Positions 56,713 through 64,000 of a stretch of 64,000 bases of DNA are shown one piece after another; the stretch's first letter is position 1; the number at the start of each line of letters is the position of its first letter. The notes beneath the pieces were generated by a model that saw only the letters and a program-made list of their open reading frames with translations, had not been told where the DNA came from and did not search any database. The DNA is taken from positions 1-64,000 of the forward strand of contig NZ_LWHM01000030.1 of assembly GCF_001642735.1 (NCBI RefSeq), in the 5' to 3' direction. A program made the position numbers and the translations under genes. This stretch comes from Pseudohongiella nitratireducens (lineage in GTDB: Bacteria > Pseudomonadota > Gammaproteobacteria > Pseudomonadales > Pseudohongiellaceae).

Positions 56713-57188
56713 GGCCTGAAACTGGTCCTGACCTGCACGGTCCGGCTGACATCGTCACAGATGCCTTCGCTCAGTATGGTGTAATATTCCACTCCATCCA
56801 CCGTGGCGTCTGTGACACAGCTCACTTCCACACTACAACCTTCCAGTCCTTCAGCCTCGAACTCATATAATCTTGGACTCCCGACATTTTCCGGGCAAAT
56901 TGCCGTCGTACTGTAGGAAGGAAATTCATCGGGCGGAAACAAGGCATTCATGGCAAACCCGGCGCCAGACTCTGCGGCATAAAACGCCCGGGTCAGTTTC
57001 ACCTCTTCTTCAAATGTCTCGGCATTCTGGCGCACCAACAGGTTAACGGCGACAGCGATAGTAATCATCAAAGTGATGACGAAAATCGCAGCAGGCAGCC
57101 CAATGCCCTGCTCGTTTTTACCAGATAGACGCCATTCACTGCTTTTTATGCGGCTTTTGTTCTCGGAAGAAGTTATTTTAAGGAACAT
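56709..57188 (-). CDS. mshP: MSHA biogenesis protein MshP
   Basis: A 159-residue prepilin-like protein. After a basic leader comes GIGLPAAIFVITLMITIAVAVNLLVR, the MshP-type N-terminal membrane helix (prepilin-like, but with Gly-Leu-Pro instead of FTLIE). The rest is a small extracellular domain with cysteines. Its start overlaps the end of mshO by 11 bases, which supports coupled translation. Confidence 0.85.
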   Translation of the reverse strand: MFLKITSSENKSRIKSSEWRLSGKNEQGIGLPAAIFVITLMITIAVAVNLLVRQNAETFEEEVKLTRAFYAAESGAGFAMNALFPPDEFPSYSTTAICPENVGSPRLYEFEAEGLEGCSVEVSCVTDATVDGVEYYTILSEGICDDVSRTVQVRTSFRP

Positions 57189-58026
57189 TGCGCATCATGA
57201 CCTCATGTTTCAGCTGGACCACATCACCTTCACTGGTGAAATTCAGCGTCATCGAAATAATGGCATTACGACGCAAGGTCGCCGGCAAAATAGAAAACGC
57301 GGCCAGTCCGGTATTATCGATCGTATCGCTGATCAACTGGCGGTCTGGCACTGATGTCGGTAAGCAGGATGCAGTGTCCGGGTCGCATTGCGTGGCCTGA
57401 AAATCATAATTCTGATAGCGATACAGGTTGTTATCTTCCAGGCAGAAACTGACCGGTTGCATGGCAATATAAATGCGATCAACCGGAGAACGTCGGGAAA
57501 AACGATGAGTGCTGTCCAGGTAGACCGTCACTTTGCCGTCAGCTCCTCCGGTATCGGTGATCGCATCAACCAGCGCACGCGGACCAGGCGTACCGCCTGT
57601 ATAGAGCTCATCTGTGTCATCCGGATAAATGACGGCCAGAACACCTGCCGGTGAAGCGTAGGTCAGCGCCGGGTTAAAGTCGATCACTTCAAACTCATCT
57701 CCGCCACTGCCTGTGAATGGCGGATCAACGTAGTTAGTAGCCGCTTCAAAGGGAATGAATTCAATACATTGATCACCGCCAGCTCCGGCTGCGGTCGTTC
57801 GGATACTGTTGGGCACGGCATTATGCAACTCCAGCGCCAGCCGGTCGACCACGGTTCGCCCTGAGCTGGTGAGTTGATTGCGATTGCCAGAAGCCAGCAC
57901 GCCATCCACCGTATCGGAAATGAAAGTCACAATCCCCAGGGCCAAAATGACAGAAATCAGCATGGTTACCACGATCTCTATCAGAGTAAACCCGTTGTCA
58001 CGCTTGTGATTTCGATAGCGATTCAT
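57178..58026 (-). CDS. mshO: MSHA minor pilin MshO
   Basis: A 282-residue prepilin. RDNG-FTLIEIVVTMLISVILAL is a standard type IV prepilin cleavage site and helix. The globular domain includes Cys pairs (SFCLED, QCDPDTASC). Position and length match MshO. It shares one base with the end of mshD. Confidence 0.88.
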   Translation of the reverse strand: MNRYRNHKRDNGFTLIEIVVTMLISVILALGIVTFISDTVDGVLASGNRNQLTSSGRTVVDRLALELHNAVPNSIRTTAAGAGGDQCIEFIPFEAATNYVDPPFTGSGGDEFEVIDFNPALTYASPAGVLAVIYPDDTDELYTGGTPGPRALVDAITDTGGADGKVTVYLDSTHRFSRRSPVDRIYIAMQPVSFCLEDNNLYRYQNYDFQATQCDPDTASCLPTSVPDRQLISDTIDNTGLAAFSILPATLRRNAIISMTLNFTSEGDVVQLKHEVMMRNVP

Positions 58027-58598
58027 CAGAAGTTCGCCTTGTACGCGCTGAATTTCCAGCCATCCGGTTCGCTGGCATGGCTGACTGTCACGGTAATCAA
58101 TTTGGCATCCTGGGCATCCGTCAGATCATTCGGCTCGGTAGCCAGATCCTCTTCAGCGCCACCGCCACCCAGCTCCAGATACCGGACTGAAACACGCACC
58201 CGGAACTCATCATAACCGGAGCGAGTATTGCCCTCTGCATCCTGCAGCGGCGTGGCCTGCTCAAACCCTTCATCCAGGCCATCATAGTCATCCACATCAT
58301 CAAATTCGTCACGGGTGGTTTCCCCACCATCAAGGCCGAGGTCAACGGCATCCGTACAATTGGTTCGACAAGGTGGAATGCCTCGTGGGACCGAATGCTC
58401 ATCAAACCGCTTGGAGAGAATCTCATCCAGGTAACTTTGCGCCAGCGCCAGGGCACGGGTTTGCGGGATCACATCCGAACTGCGACTCAAGGCACCTGAC
58501 AAAGAGGTCGTGACACCATAAAGTGCGATCGCCAGAATCACGATCACGATAACCAGCTCGATCAGTGTGACGCCTTTTTGTTTGCTACCTGACTTCAT
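58026..58598 (-). CDS. mshD: MSHA minor pilin MshD
   Basis: I start it at the ATG at 58598, which gives a 9-residue leader MKSGSKQKG before VTLIELVIVIVILAIALYG; the frame is open from a GTG at 58682, which would give an unusually long leader. The processed pilin has a helix, a Cys pair (PPCRTNC) and a strongly acidic loop. About 190 residues. It is part of the tightly packed C-D-O-P run. Confidence 0.85.
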   Translation of the reverse strand: MKSGSKQKGVTLIELVIVIVILAIALYGVTTSLSGALSRSSDVIPQTRALALAQSYLDEILSKRFDEHSVPRGIPPCRTNCTDAVDLGLDGGETTRDEFDDVDDYDGLDEGFEQATPLQDAEGNTRSGYDEFRVRVSVRYLELGGGGAEEDLATEPNDLTDAQDAKLITVTVSHASEPDGWKFSAYKANF

Positions 58599-58665
58599 TG
58601 GCTGTCTATTTTGACGCCTCTGATTACCCACTGCCACTGTTTCGGTTGTGCCCGCCTCTTTCAAA

Positions 58666-59202
58666 CTAGTCACGGCAATCACCTACGAAGGGAAAGCCAG
58701 CGTCAGACCAGCAGATTGAAAAAGCAGGATCATTATCAATACAAAAGCGAGCGGCATCGGTGATGGTAATGGGATACCCCCCGGCGGTGCTCACGCCACC
58801 TTCCAGCAGATTACCCAACTCATCGTAATACAGACGGAATACGGCGGCACCACTGACGGTTGTGCCGCCAGGCGTTGTACCGCAACTGTCTGTTTCATTG
58901 ACATCAGCCGACAGCGTGATCGAGCGATTAGACAATGTCGCCTGCTGCAACTCACCCGTGCTGTCACTGACAGACATGTTGAGATTATTCCCAACCGATT
59001 CTATTTCAAGGTAGACATCGCTACGGCCAATGGCACGTTGCTGGGCTGAGCGGGCAAGGGAAGTGATTTGATCTCGAGCCAGAAAGGCATTGTAGGTGTC
59101 GTCGCGAAGGACGCGGGACATGGTGACTGCGGCGATGATGCCGACCAGGGCGATGACGACGACCATTTCGACGAAGGTGAAGCCAGAATGTCTCACGTTC
59201 AT
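58666..59202 (-). CDS. mshC: MSHA minor pilin MshC
   Basis: Started at the ATG at 59202 because AAAGGG lies just upstream; the frame has another ATG five codons earlier. The leader MNVRHSG precedes FTFVEMVVVIALVGIIAAV, a clear prepilin site with Glu at position 5 of the mature protein. About 178 residues, with a C-terminal Cys pair. Confidence 0.87.
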   Translation of the reverse strand: MNVRHSGFTFVEMVVVIALVGIIAAVTMSRVLRDDTYNAFLARDQITSLARSAQQRAIGRSDVYLEIESVGNNLNMSVSDSTGELQQATLSNRSITLSADVNETDSCGTTPGGTTVSGAAVFRLYYDELGNLLEGGVSTAGGYPITITDAARFCIDNDPAFSICWSDAGFPFVGDCRD

Positions 59203-59321
59203 GCGGCGCCCTTTCATTACAACTGAATTCGCCCCTTCCAGAAAACCTGTAAGGGGCGAACATTTGTTTACACTAAAGAAGTCACTATTATCAAACTTCT
59301 TTTATTACCATACACAAATTA

Positions 59322-59975
59322 TCAATCTGTATTCAGGGCCAACTCAGTGCCTTGAAGAGTTACATCACCTGTAGTTAGGCTGTAATCAATCTGAGGAATC
59401 GTAACAGCTGGAGCTGTAGTTGATGTACCTTCTTTAAACTGTCCTACGTAAAAATAAGAACAGCTGGTTGTGTCTGCAACAGCATCGCCCTGTGCATAAT
59501 TGTTGATTGCTACAAAATCAGCATCTTGATCAGTACCATTAGTTGAATTTGATACTGCCTCTACTAATGTCTCGTAGTCGCCGACAGTAGCTTCGTATCC
59601 GCCACCTGCCGCCACATCTGGGTGACCACTCTGAAGCAGTGTGTCAAATATATCAGCACAGGCAGTTGCATCAATAGTCGTTGCATCACCGATAGGATAA
59701 CCATTGCTATTTGCGTACAATGTCCCTGAGCCATCAGGGTAATCAACTGCTGCAGTGGTGCTTTGGCCAGTGGCTACCCATGTCGCACGGAATAGTGCCG
59801 ACCCGCTGTTTAAACCTCCAACAACACCTTCTACAACAGCGTCATGCGCCTCGTCAGTCACGTCCATAAAACGTGGCAGTGCAGTTGCAGCCAGGATACC
59901 TAACAGCAGAATAACCACGACCAGTTCGATAATCGTGAAACCATCCTGTCGTTTCGCTTTCAATTGAATGTTCAT
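59322..59975 (-). CDS. mshA: MSHA pilin (MshA/MshB type)
   Basis: Started at the ATG at 59975, preceded by a very strong GAGGAGTGAGGAA ribosome site, as expected for a major pilin. The leader MNIQLKAKRQDG precedes FTIIELVVVILLLGILAATALPRFMD. The 217-residue protein has the Cys pair (ACADI and SCSYF) that closes the pilin D-loop. Only one MshA/MshB-like gene is present in this stretch, so whether it is the major pilin or MshB is not settled by sequence alone. Confidence 0.85.
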   Translation of the reverse strand: MNIQLKAKRQDGFTIIELVVVILLLGILAATALPRFMDVTDEAHDAVVEGVVGGLNSGSALFRATWVATGQSTTAAVDYPDGSGTLYANSNGYPIGDATTIDATACADIFDTLLQSGHPDVAAGGGYEATVGDYETLVEAVSNSTNGTDQDADFVAINNYAQGDAVADTTSCSYFYVGQFKEGTSTTAPAVTIPQIDYSLTTGDVTLQGTELALNTD

Positions 59976-59990
59976 TTCCTCACTCCTCAT

Positions 59991-60383
59991 TATCGGACCA
60001 GTGTGTGGCCACTAAAAGCTGATCAAATTCTGATCAATTTAACTATTACGAATAAATCCGTGTTCCCCAACATTTGCCCCGAACATTTATCATTCTTTCG
60101 AAATCGAATCTTGAGGCTCGTTCAGTTCGGTATCTCTGAGGATCCGAACAACTTGAGTGTATGCTAGCAACCGTTTTTGTCCCTTTCCATAGACCAGGTG
60201 GCTAACGTACCCCAATTTTTCCTAAACGACCCGTTTTTTACCCGGCCGCTTACGAAATCTTTAAATCTTTGTTTTGCCTGAATAATTCATCAGTTATTCT
60301 AGCGTCATGACGTGACAATAGCAAAACAACCCGGCAAAAACGTGAAACAGAACAATTTCAACACCCTGTTTCAGCTTTATACG
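59991..60383. other. Intergenic region upstream of the pilin gene
   Basis: About 390 bp with no credible gene. On the minus strand it should hold the pilin promoter. Two structures are visible: a hairpin at 60344-60372 with a T-run and an inverted repeat at 60125-60149 (GTTCGG/CCGAAC, extended by ATC/GAT with one bulge). No sigma54 promoter with correct spacing was found. Confidence 0.5.
60336..60372 (-). terminator. Possible terminator after mshF
   Basis: On the minus strand GAAACAG and CTGTTTC pair around a 15-base loop, followed within two bases by TTTTT. It would end the upstream msh transcript and separate it from the pilin gene. Confidence 0.45.
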
Positions 60384-60989
60384 CTATAAGGCATCAGCTC
60401 CGGGAACTGCCGGTGGCGCCGGTATATCCAGGGGTACAGCCGCCCAGCGGTAGGCATAAACGGGTTCAAGCATCATGCCTTCCCAGCCACCGGAGCCATC
60501 TCTGGCATACACATTGGCAATACTGAACCTGACACTGTCGATTGGCATCGGGGTTTCGGCATCGGTTCGATACAAGTTTTCCGAACTATCCGCCAAATAC
60601 ACCAGCTCTTGCGTGCTTTCATCAAAATACCAGACGCGTCTTGGCATGGTGCTGACATCGACGCCATTAAACGCGCCAACATAATTACCCGGCGGTGTCA
60701 GCATCAAATCCATGGGGTTACCACCTTCCAGTTCACTTGGCCGACTATAACTTTCGCTCACGATCGCCCGCATCATCTGTAGGTTCACTGCCGTATTCAA
60801 CTGCGCCAGAATGGCTTGAAAGTTGGCCCGCTCAGCTTCGCCCGGGAACTCCCGGTAACGGTCAAATGCAGCGGCAAAGAGGATGGATGCGGCCAGGATA
60901 TACACCACCATTTCAAACATGGTAAAGCCGCGCTGCCGTCGTTGGGCACCGTGACTTATCGCTTTACCTTGTATTGAGAAGGATCTCAT
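60384..60989 (-). CDS. mshF: MshF-position prepilin-like protein
   Basis: A 201-residue protein between mshG and the pilin gene, where MshF lies in Vibrio. It carries a prepilin-like start, RQRG-FTMFEMVVYILAASILF, and a C-terminal domain without cysteines, ending in a Pro/Ala-rich tail. The symbol rests on gene order; it could instead be an MshB-type minor pilin. Confidence 0.65.
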   Translation of the reverse strand: MRSFSIQGKAISHGAQRRQRGFTMFEMVVYILAASILFAAAFDRYREFPGEAERANFQAILAQLNTAVNLQMMRAIVSESYSRPSELEGGNPMDLMLTPPGNYVGAFNGVDVSTMPRRVWYFDESTQELVYLADSSENLYRTDAETPMPIDSVRFSIANVYARDGSGGWEGMMLEPVYAYRWAAVPLDIPAPPAVPGADAL

Positions 60990-61061
60990 CGCCGTATGAC
61001 CTGCCCAGTATTCAGAAAATGAGTTTAGGTGATAAATAGTGCGATACCGGCAATTGCGTTA

Positions 61062-62378
61062 TTAATTCGCTGCGCTGCTCAAATCCCAGATCGGCAAGAA
61101 CACCCCCAATGCCAGAATAAGCACCATACCGGCAATGACCATAATCAGCACAGGCTCTATCGCCTCACCCAACCGCTTTAAATCATACTCTACTTCGGCG
61201 TCATAGAAATCAGCTACCTCCTCTAAAAGCTGATCTATTGTCCCGCTTTCTTCCCCTACGGCGATCATTTGCAAAACCAGCGGCGAAAACATCCCGGTAT
61301 TTACCGCGGTATTGTAAAGGGTTTCACCCCGGGAAATGCCATCCCGCATCTTCAGGATGCGTTTGGCGATAAACCGGTTGTTCACAGCACCAGCGACAAT
61401 GCCCATACCGTGCACAATCGGCACACCAGCACGCAGCACCATGGAGAATGTGCGGGCAAATTTGGCCAGCGCCACGCGCTCCAGTACATTACCGGCCAGT
61501 GGAATAAAGCGTTTTTTCTCATCCCAGATCATGCCGCCCTGGTCCGATTTCTTCCAGGCCTTAAAACCGATAAAGGCAGCCAAGCCGCCACCAATTAAAA
61601 ACTGCCACCAATTGACCACAAAATCCGAGATACCGAGCAAGATTCGTGTTTCCAGCGGCAATTCGGAGCCAAAACGCGCAAACGTGTCAGAAAAAGCCGG
61701 AATCACAAAATAGGTAATGACGCCCAGAGCCACCATAATGGTCAGCATGACAAACGTCGGATAGCGAGTGGCACTTTTTACCTGCTTGGTGGTATTTTTC
61801 TCCAGGTTCAGATAATGCCCAATCTGCTCGAATGCCAGATCCAGTCGACCGGTGCTTTCACCGACATCAACCAGTGAGAGAAACAGGCTGGAAAACACCT
61901 TGGGGTGACTGGCCATTGCGGTAGACAGTGTCTGGCCAGATTCCAGGTTATGTTGAACGTCTTTCAGTATCTGCTGAAACGTCGGGTTGCGGTTGGATTT
62001 TTGCAGACCTGCCAATGCCCGATCCAGTGGCATACCCGCCTTGGTCAGGCTTTGCATTTGCCGGGCAAAGATGATCTTGTCGTCTATGGTGATTTTGCGG
62101 CGTTTCATCACCTGGTTGAGCGCTTTGAAGGCATCCTCATTCCAGTCGATATCGCCAATCCCTGATTGCTTTTTACCCGATCTGCCTGCACCACCTTTTT
62201 TATTACTGTCCGCTTTGGCCTTGCGAGATTTACCCGGTCCGGAGGAAGGCTGGATATCGATAGGGGTTATCCCCTGCCCAAGCAACTCATTGGCAGCCGC
62301 ATCCAGCGACCCCGCTTCCACCACACCAGAAACCGATGCGCCCCGACTATTACGTGCTTTATAGCTGAAAAAAGCCAC
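61062..62378 (-). CDS. mshG: MSHA inner-membrane platform protein MshG
   Basis: MshG is the PilC/GspF-type membrane platform of the pilus machine. Two T2SF domains (about 105-230 and 310-430) carry KAGMPLDRALAGLQ, LSLVDVGESTGRLD and the second-copy equivalents RAGVPIVHGM and MIAVGEESGTID. Three membrane helices lie near 205-230, 255-275 and 410-430. A Lys/Gly/Ser-rich stretch (about 45-75) links the N-terminal part. Length 438. It is 2 bp from mshE. Confidence 0.93.
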   Translation of the reverse strand: MAFFSYKARNSRGASVSGVVEAGSLDAAANELLGQGITPIDIQPSSGPGKSRKAKADSNKKGGAGRSGKKQSGIGDIDWNEDAFKALNQVMKRRKITIDDKIIFARQMQSLTKAGMPLDRALAGLQKSNRNPTFQQILKDVQHNLESGQTLSTAMASHPKVFSSLFLSLVDVGESTGRLDLAFEQIGHYLNLEKNTTKQVKSATRYPTFVMLTIMVALGVITYFVIPAFSDTFARFGSELPLETRILLGISDFVVNWWQFLIGGGLAAFIGFKAWKKSDQGGMIWDEKKRFIPLAGNVLERVALAKFARTFSMVLRAGVPIVHGMGIVAGAVNNRFIAKRILKMRDGISRGETLYNTAVNTGMFSPLVLQMIAVGEESGTIDQLLEEVADFYDAEVEYDLKRLGEAIEPVLIMVIAGMVLILALGVFLPIWDLSSAAN

Positions 62379-62380
62379 GT

Positions 62381-64000
62381 TTAATCATCCTCCTTCCAGG
62401 GAATGATATGCTCGGATGGTGCGGTTTTTTCGGTATCTTCATTTGCAATCGGTGTACTTGGGCCCTCATTGCCGGGCTTGGGGTTTACCCCAGTCTCATC
62501 TGCTATTGACTCAGATTCAGTCACTTCCGTTGAGTCGGCAACGGTCGCTTCTGCATTGATGGTGGCATCGTCCGTTTCTTCTTCCACCTGTTCAGCGACA
62601 CGGAACACTTCTTCCAGGCTGGTCACACCCTGAATCGCTTCCTGCAAGGCACTGTATACCAGTGGCTGGTAGCCTTTGCTGCGCCTGGCCGCTTTGACAA
62701 ATCCAGACGCGTCGGAGCGTCGCAGGGCATCTGCCATTTCATCGTTAATGATCAACAGCTCAAAAACACCGATACGACCACGATATCCCGTATTATTACA
62801 GCGGTGACAACCTCCGGGTTGCTGCAGAGTCAGTGATTGCGTGACCGGGATACCAACAACATGCTGAATCCAGCTACGTTCGCGGGCATCCGGCTGATAA
62901 TCAGAGCAGCAGTTATCGCAGAGGCGGCGCACTAGGCGCTGCGCCAGCACAGCCTTGATAGCCGTAGCCGCCAGGAACCCTTCGGCACCCATATCGACCA
63001 GGCGCATGGCACTGGATACCGCATCATTGGTGTGCAGAGTCGACAACACCATGTGACCGGTCATCGCTGCTCGCAGGGCGATTTCTGCAGTTTCCTGATC
63101 ACGAATCTCACCCACCAGCAGGATATCCGGGTCCTGGCGCAAACAGGCCCGCAATACTCGAGCGAAATTGAGCCCGATCTTGGGGTTGATCTGAACCTGG
63201 TTGATTCGTTGCAGACGATATTCCACCGGGTCTTCAACGGTAATAATTTTCTTGCCGACTTCATTCAGCTCCTGCAGGGCACCATAGAGCGTGGTGGTTT
63301 TACCAGAACCCGTTGGCCCTGTTACCAGAATCAAGCCATGAGGCTGATGGATCAGGCGACGAAACTGCATCAGCATGTCATCTGCCATACCGACATTATC
63401 CAGGTCAACCGCACCATCGGTCTGGTCCAGCAGACGCATCACCACCGATTCGCCATGCTCGACCGGCATGGTCGATAGACGCACATCCAGTTTGCGCTCT
63501 TTCACTTTCAGGCTGAAGCGGCCATCCTGAGGCAGACGTTTCTCAGAGATATCCAGCCCGGACATCAACTTCAAACGCAGCACCAGTGCCGGAGCAACAC
63601 GTCGCTCTTTTACGATCTGTTCCTGCAGTACCCCATCAATACGCTGGCGGATACGCAGCACCATCTCATCCGGTTCAATATGGATATCCGAAGCACGCAC
63701 CTGTACGGCATCTTCAAACAGCGATTTCAGCAGCTTTACCACCGGTGCATCACTATCATCTGCCTGCGGCGCCAGATTAGCCAGGTCAAACTGACCTTCA
63801 GTCAGCTCTTCATCCAGTTCTTCGGCAAATCCGGCAATTTCATCGGTGCGGCGATACACAATATCAAGCGTGGCCAGTAACTCGCTTTCCCGAACCACAG
63901 CGATATCAACAGGCTGCTGCAGAATTTGCTCCAGGGCATCAGAGGCATAAATATCGGTTGGGTCGGCCATACCCACCAGTAACATGCCGTCGCGCTCGGA
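62381..64000 (-). CDS. mshE: MSHA pilus assembly ATPase MshE (5' end outside window)
   Basis: This extension ATPase powers pilin polymerisation. The frame is open to the window edge (residues SERDG before the first Met), so the N-terminal c-di-GMP-binding MshEN part is mostly missing from view. Visible: Walker A GPTGSGKTTT (about 63290-63320), Asp box, Walker B DPDILLVGEIRD, His box TGHMVLSTLHTND and a tetracysteine zinc site (CDNCC and CHRC). After the normal end the protein has an extra tail of about 65 Glu/Thr/Ser-rich residues, ending IIPWKEDD. Confidence 0.93.
   Translation of the reverse strand, partial: SERDGMLLVGMADPTDIYASDALEQILQQPVDIAVVRESELLATLDIVYRRTDEIAGFAEELDEELTEGQFDLANLAPQADDSDAPVVKLLKSLFEDAVQVRASDIHIEPDEMVLRIRQRIDGVLQEQIVKERRVAPALVLRLKLMSGLDISEKRLPQDGRFSLKVKERKLDVRLSTMPVEHGESVVMRLLDQTDGAVDLDNVGMADDMLMQFRRLIHQPHGLILVTGPTGSGKTTTLYGALQELNEVGKKIITVEDPVEYRLQRINQVQINPKIGLNFARVLRACLRQDPDILLVGEIRDQETAEIALRAAMTGHMVLSTLHTNDAVSSAMRLVDMGAEGFLAATAIKAVLAQRLVRRLCDNCCSDYQPDARERSWIQHVVGIPVTQSLTLQQPGGCHRCNNTGYRGRIGVFELLIINDEMADALRRSDASGFVKAARRSKGYQPLVYSALQEAIQGVTSLEEVFRVAEQVEEETDDATINAEATVADSTEVTESESIADETGVNPKPGNEGPSTPIANEDTEKTAPSEHIIPWKEDD

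Overview
The window reads as chromosomal DNA of a marine-type gammaproteobacterium. Three things point there: the dsbD-aroQ-accB-accC-prmA-dusB-fis-purH-purD order familiar from Pseudomonas relatives, the ubiB-hisI-hisE-tatABC order, and an MSHA (mannose-sensitive haemagglutinin) type IV pilus locus of the Vibrio/Shewanella/Alteromonas type. I cannot name the genus. Base 1 coincides with the first base of an insertion-sequence end, so the window may begin at a contig edge.

Layout. 1-1300 is a complete ISL3-family IS lying 19 bp past the 3' end of a minus-strand tRNA-Thr(UGU). 1.5-7.4 kb holds sugar-phosphate genes (pgi; galU and manB on the minus strand) and a RimB-RimK fusion gene with an overlapping GNAT gene. 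7.4-9.7 kb is fabA-fabB (unsaturated fatty acid synthesis). 9.7-19 kb is a housekeeping run: a stand-alone DsbD alpha domain, aroQ, accBC, prmA, a DUF3426 gene, dusB, fis, purHD and coq7. 19-23.3 kb is ubiB-hisIE-tatABC. A TonB-dependent receptor with Met-rich segments follows. Then come typA-dtd and thiI on the minus strand and, divergently, the nitrogen-control block glnA-ntrB-ntrC. The glnA control region shows a sigma54 promoter and two NtrC sites.

34.3-39.9 kb holds a cytoplasmic PhoD-like phosphoesterase and a Gld-type ABC export operon of three genes. 39.9-40.6 kb has no genes. It contains two long palindromic elements whose 107-bp cores are homologous, lie in opposite orientation and keep base pairing through compensatory changes, plus a decayed third copy and a terminator. 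This is the least explained and most interesting part of the window. 40.6-45.9 kb has an OmpR-type two-component system, an ABC-F protein of YheS type and an HtrA-family protease. From 46 kb to the end the minus strand carries mshE-G-F-A-C-D-O-P-Q, ending in a giant 3375-residue MshQ-like protein. A small plus-strand gene sits between mshP and mshQ.

Working together: fabA/fabB and accBC feed fatty acid synthesis; coq7/ubiB act in ubiquinone synthesis; glnA/ntrBC form the nitrogen circuit; galU, manB and pgi supply precursors for surface sugars; the msh genes build a pilus, with MshQ as its probable very large surface or tip component.
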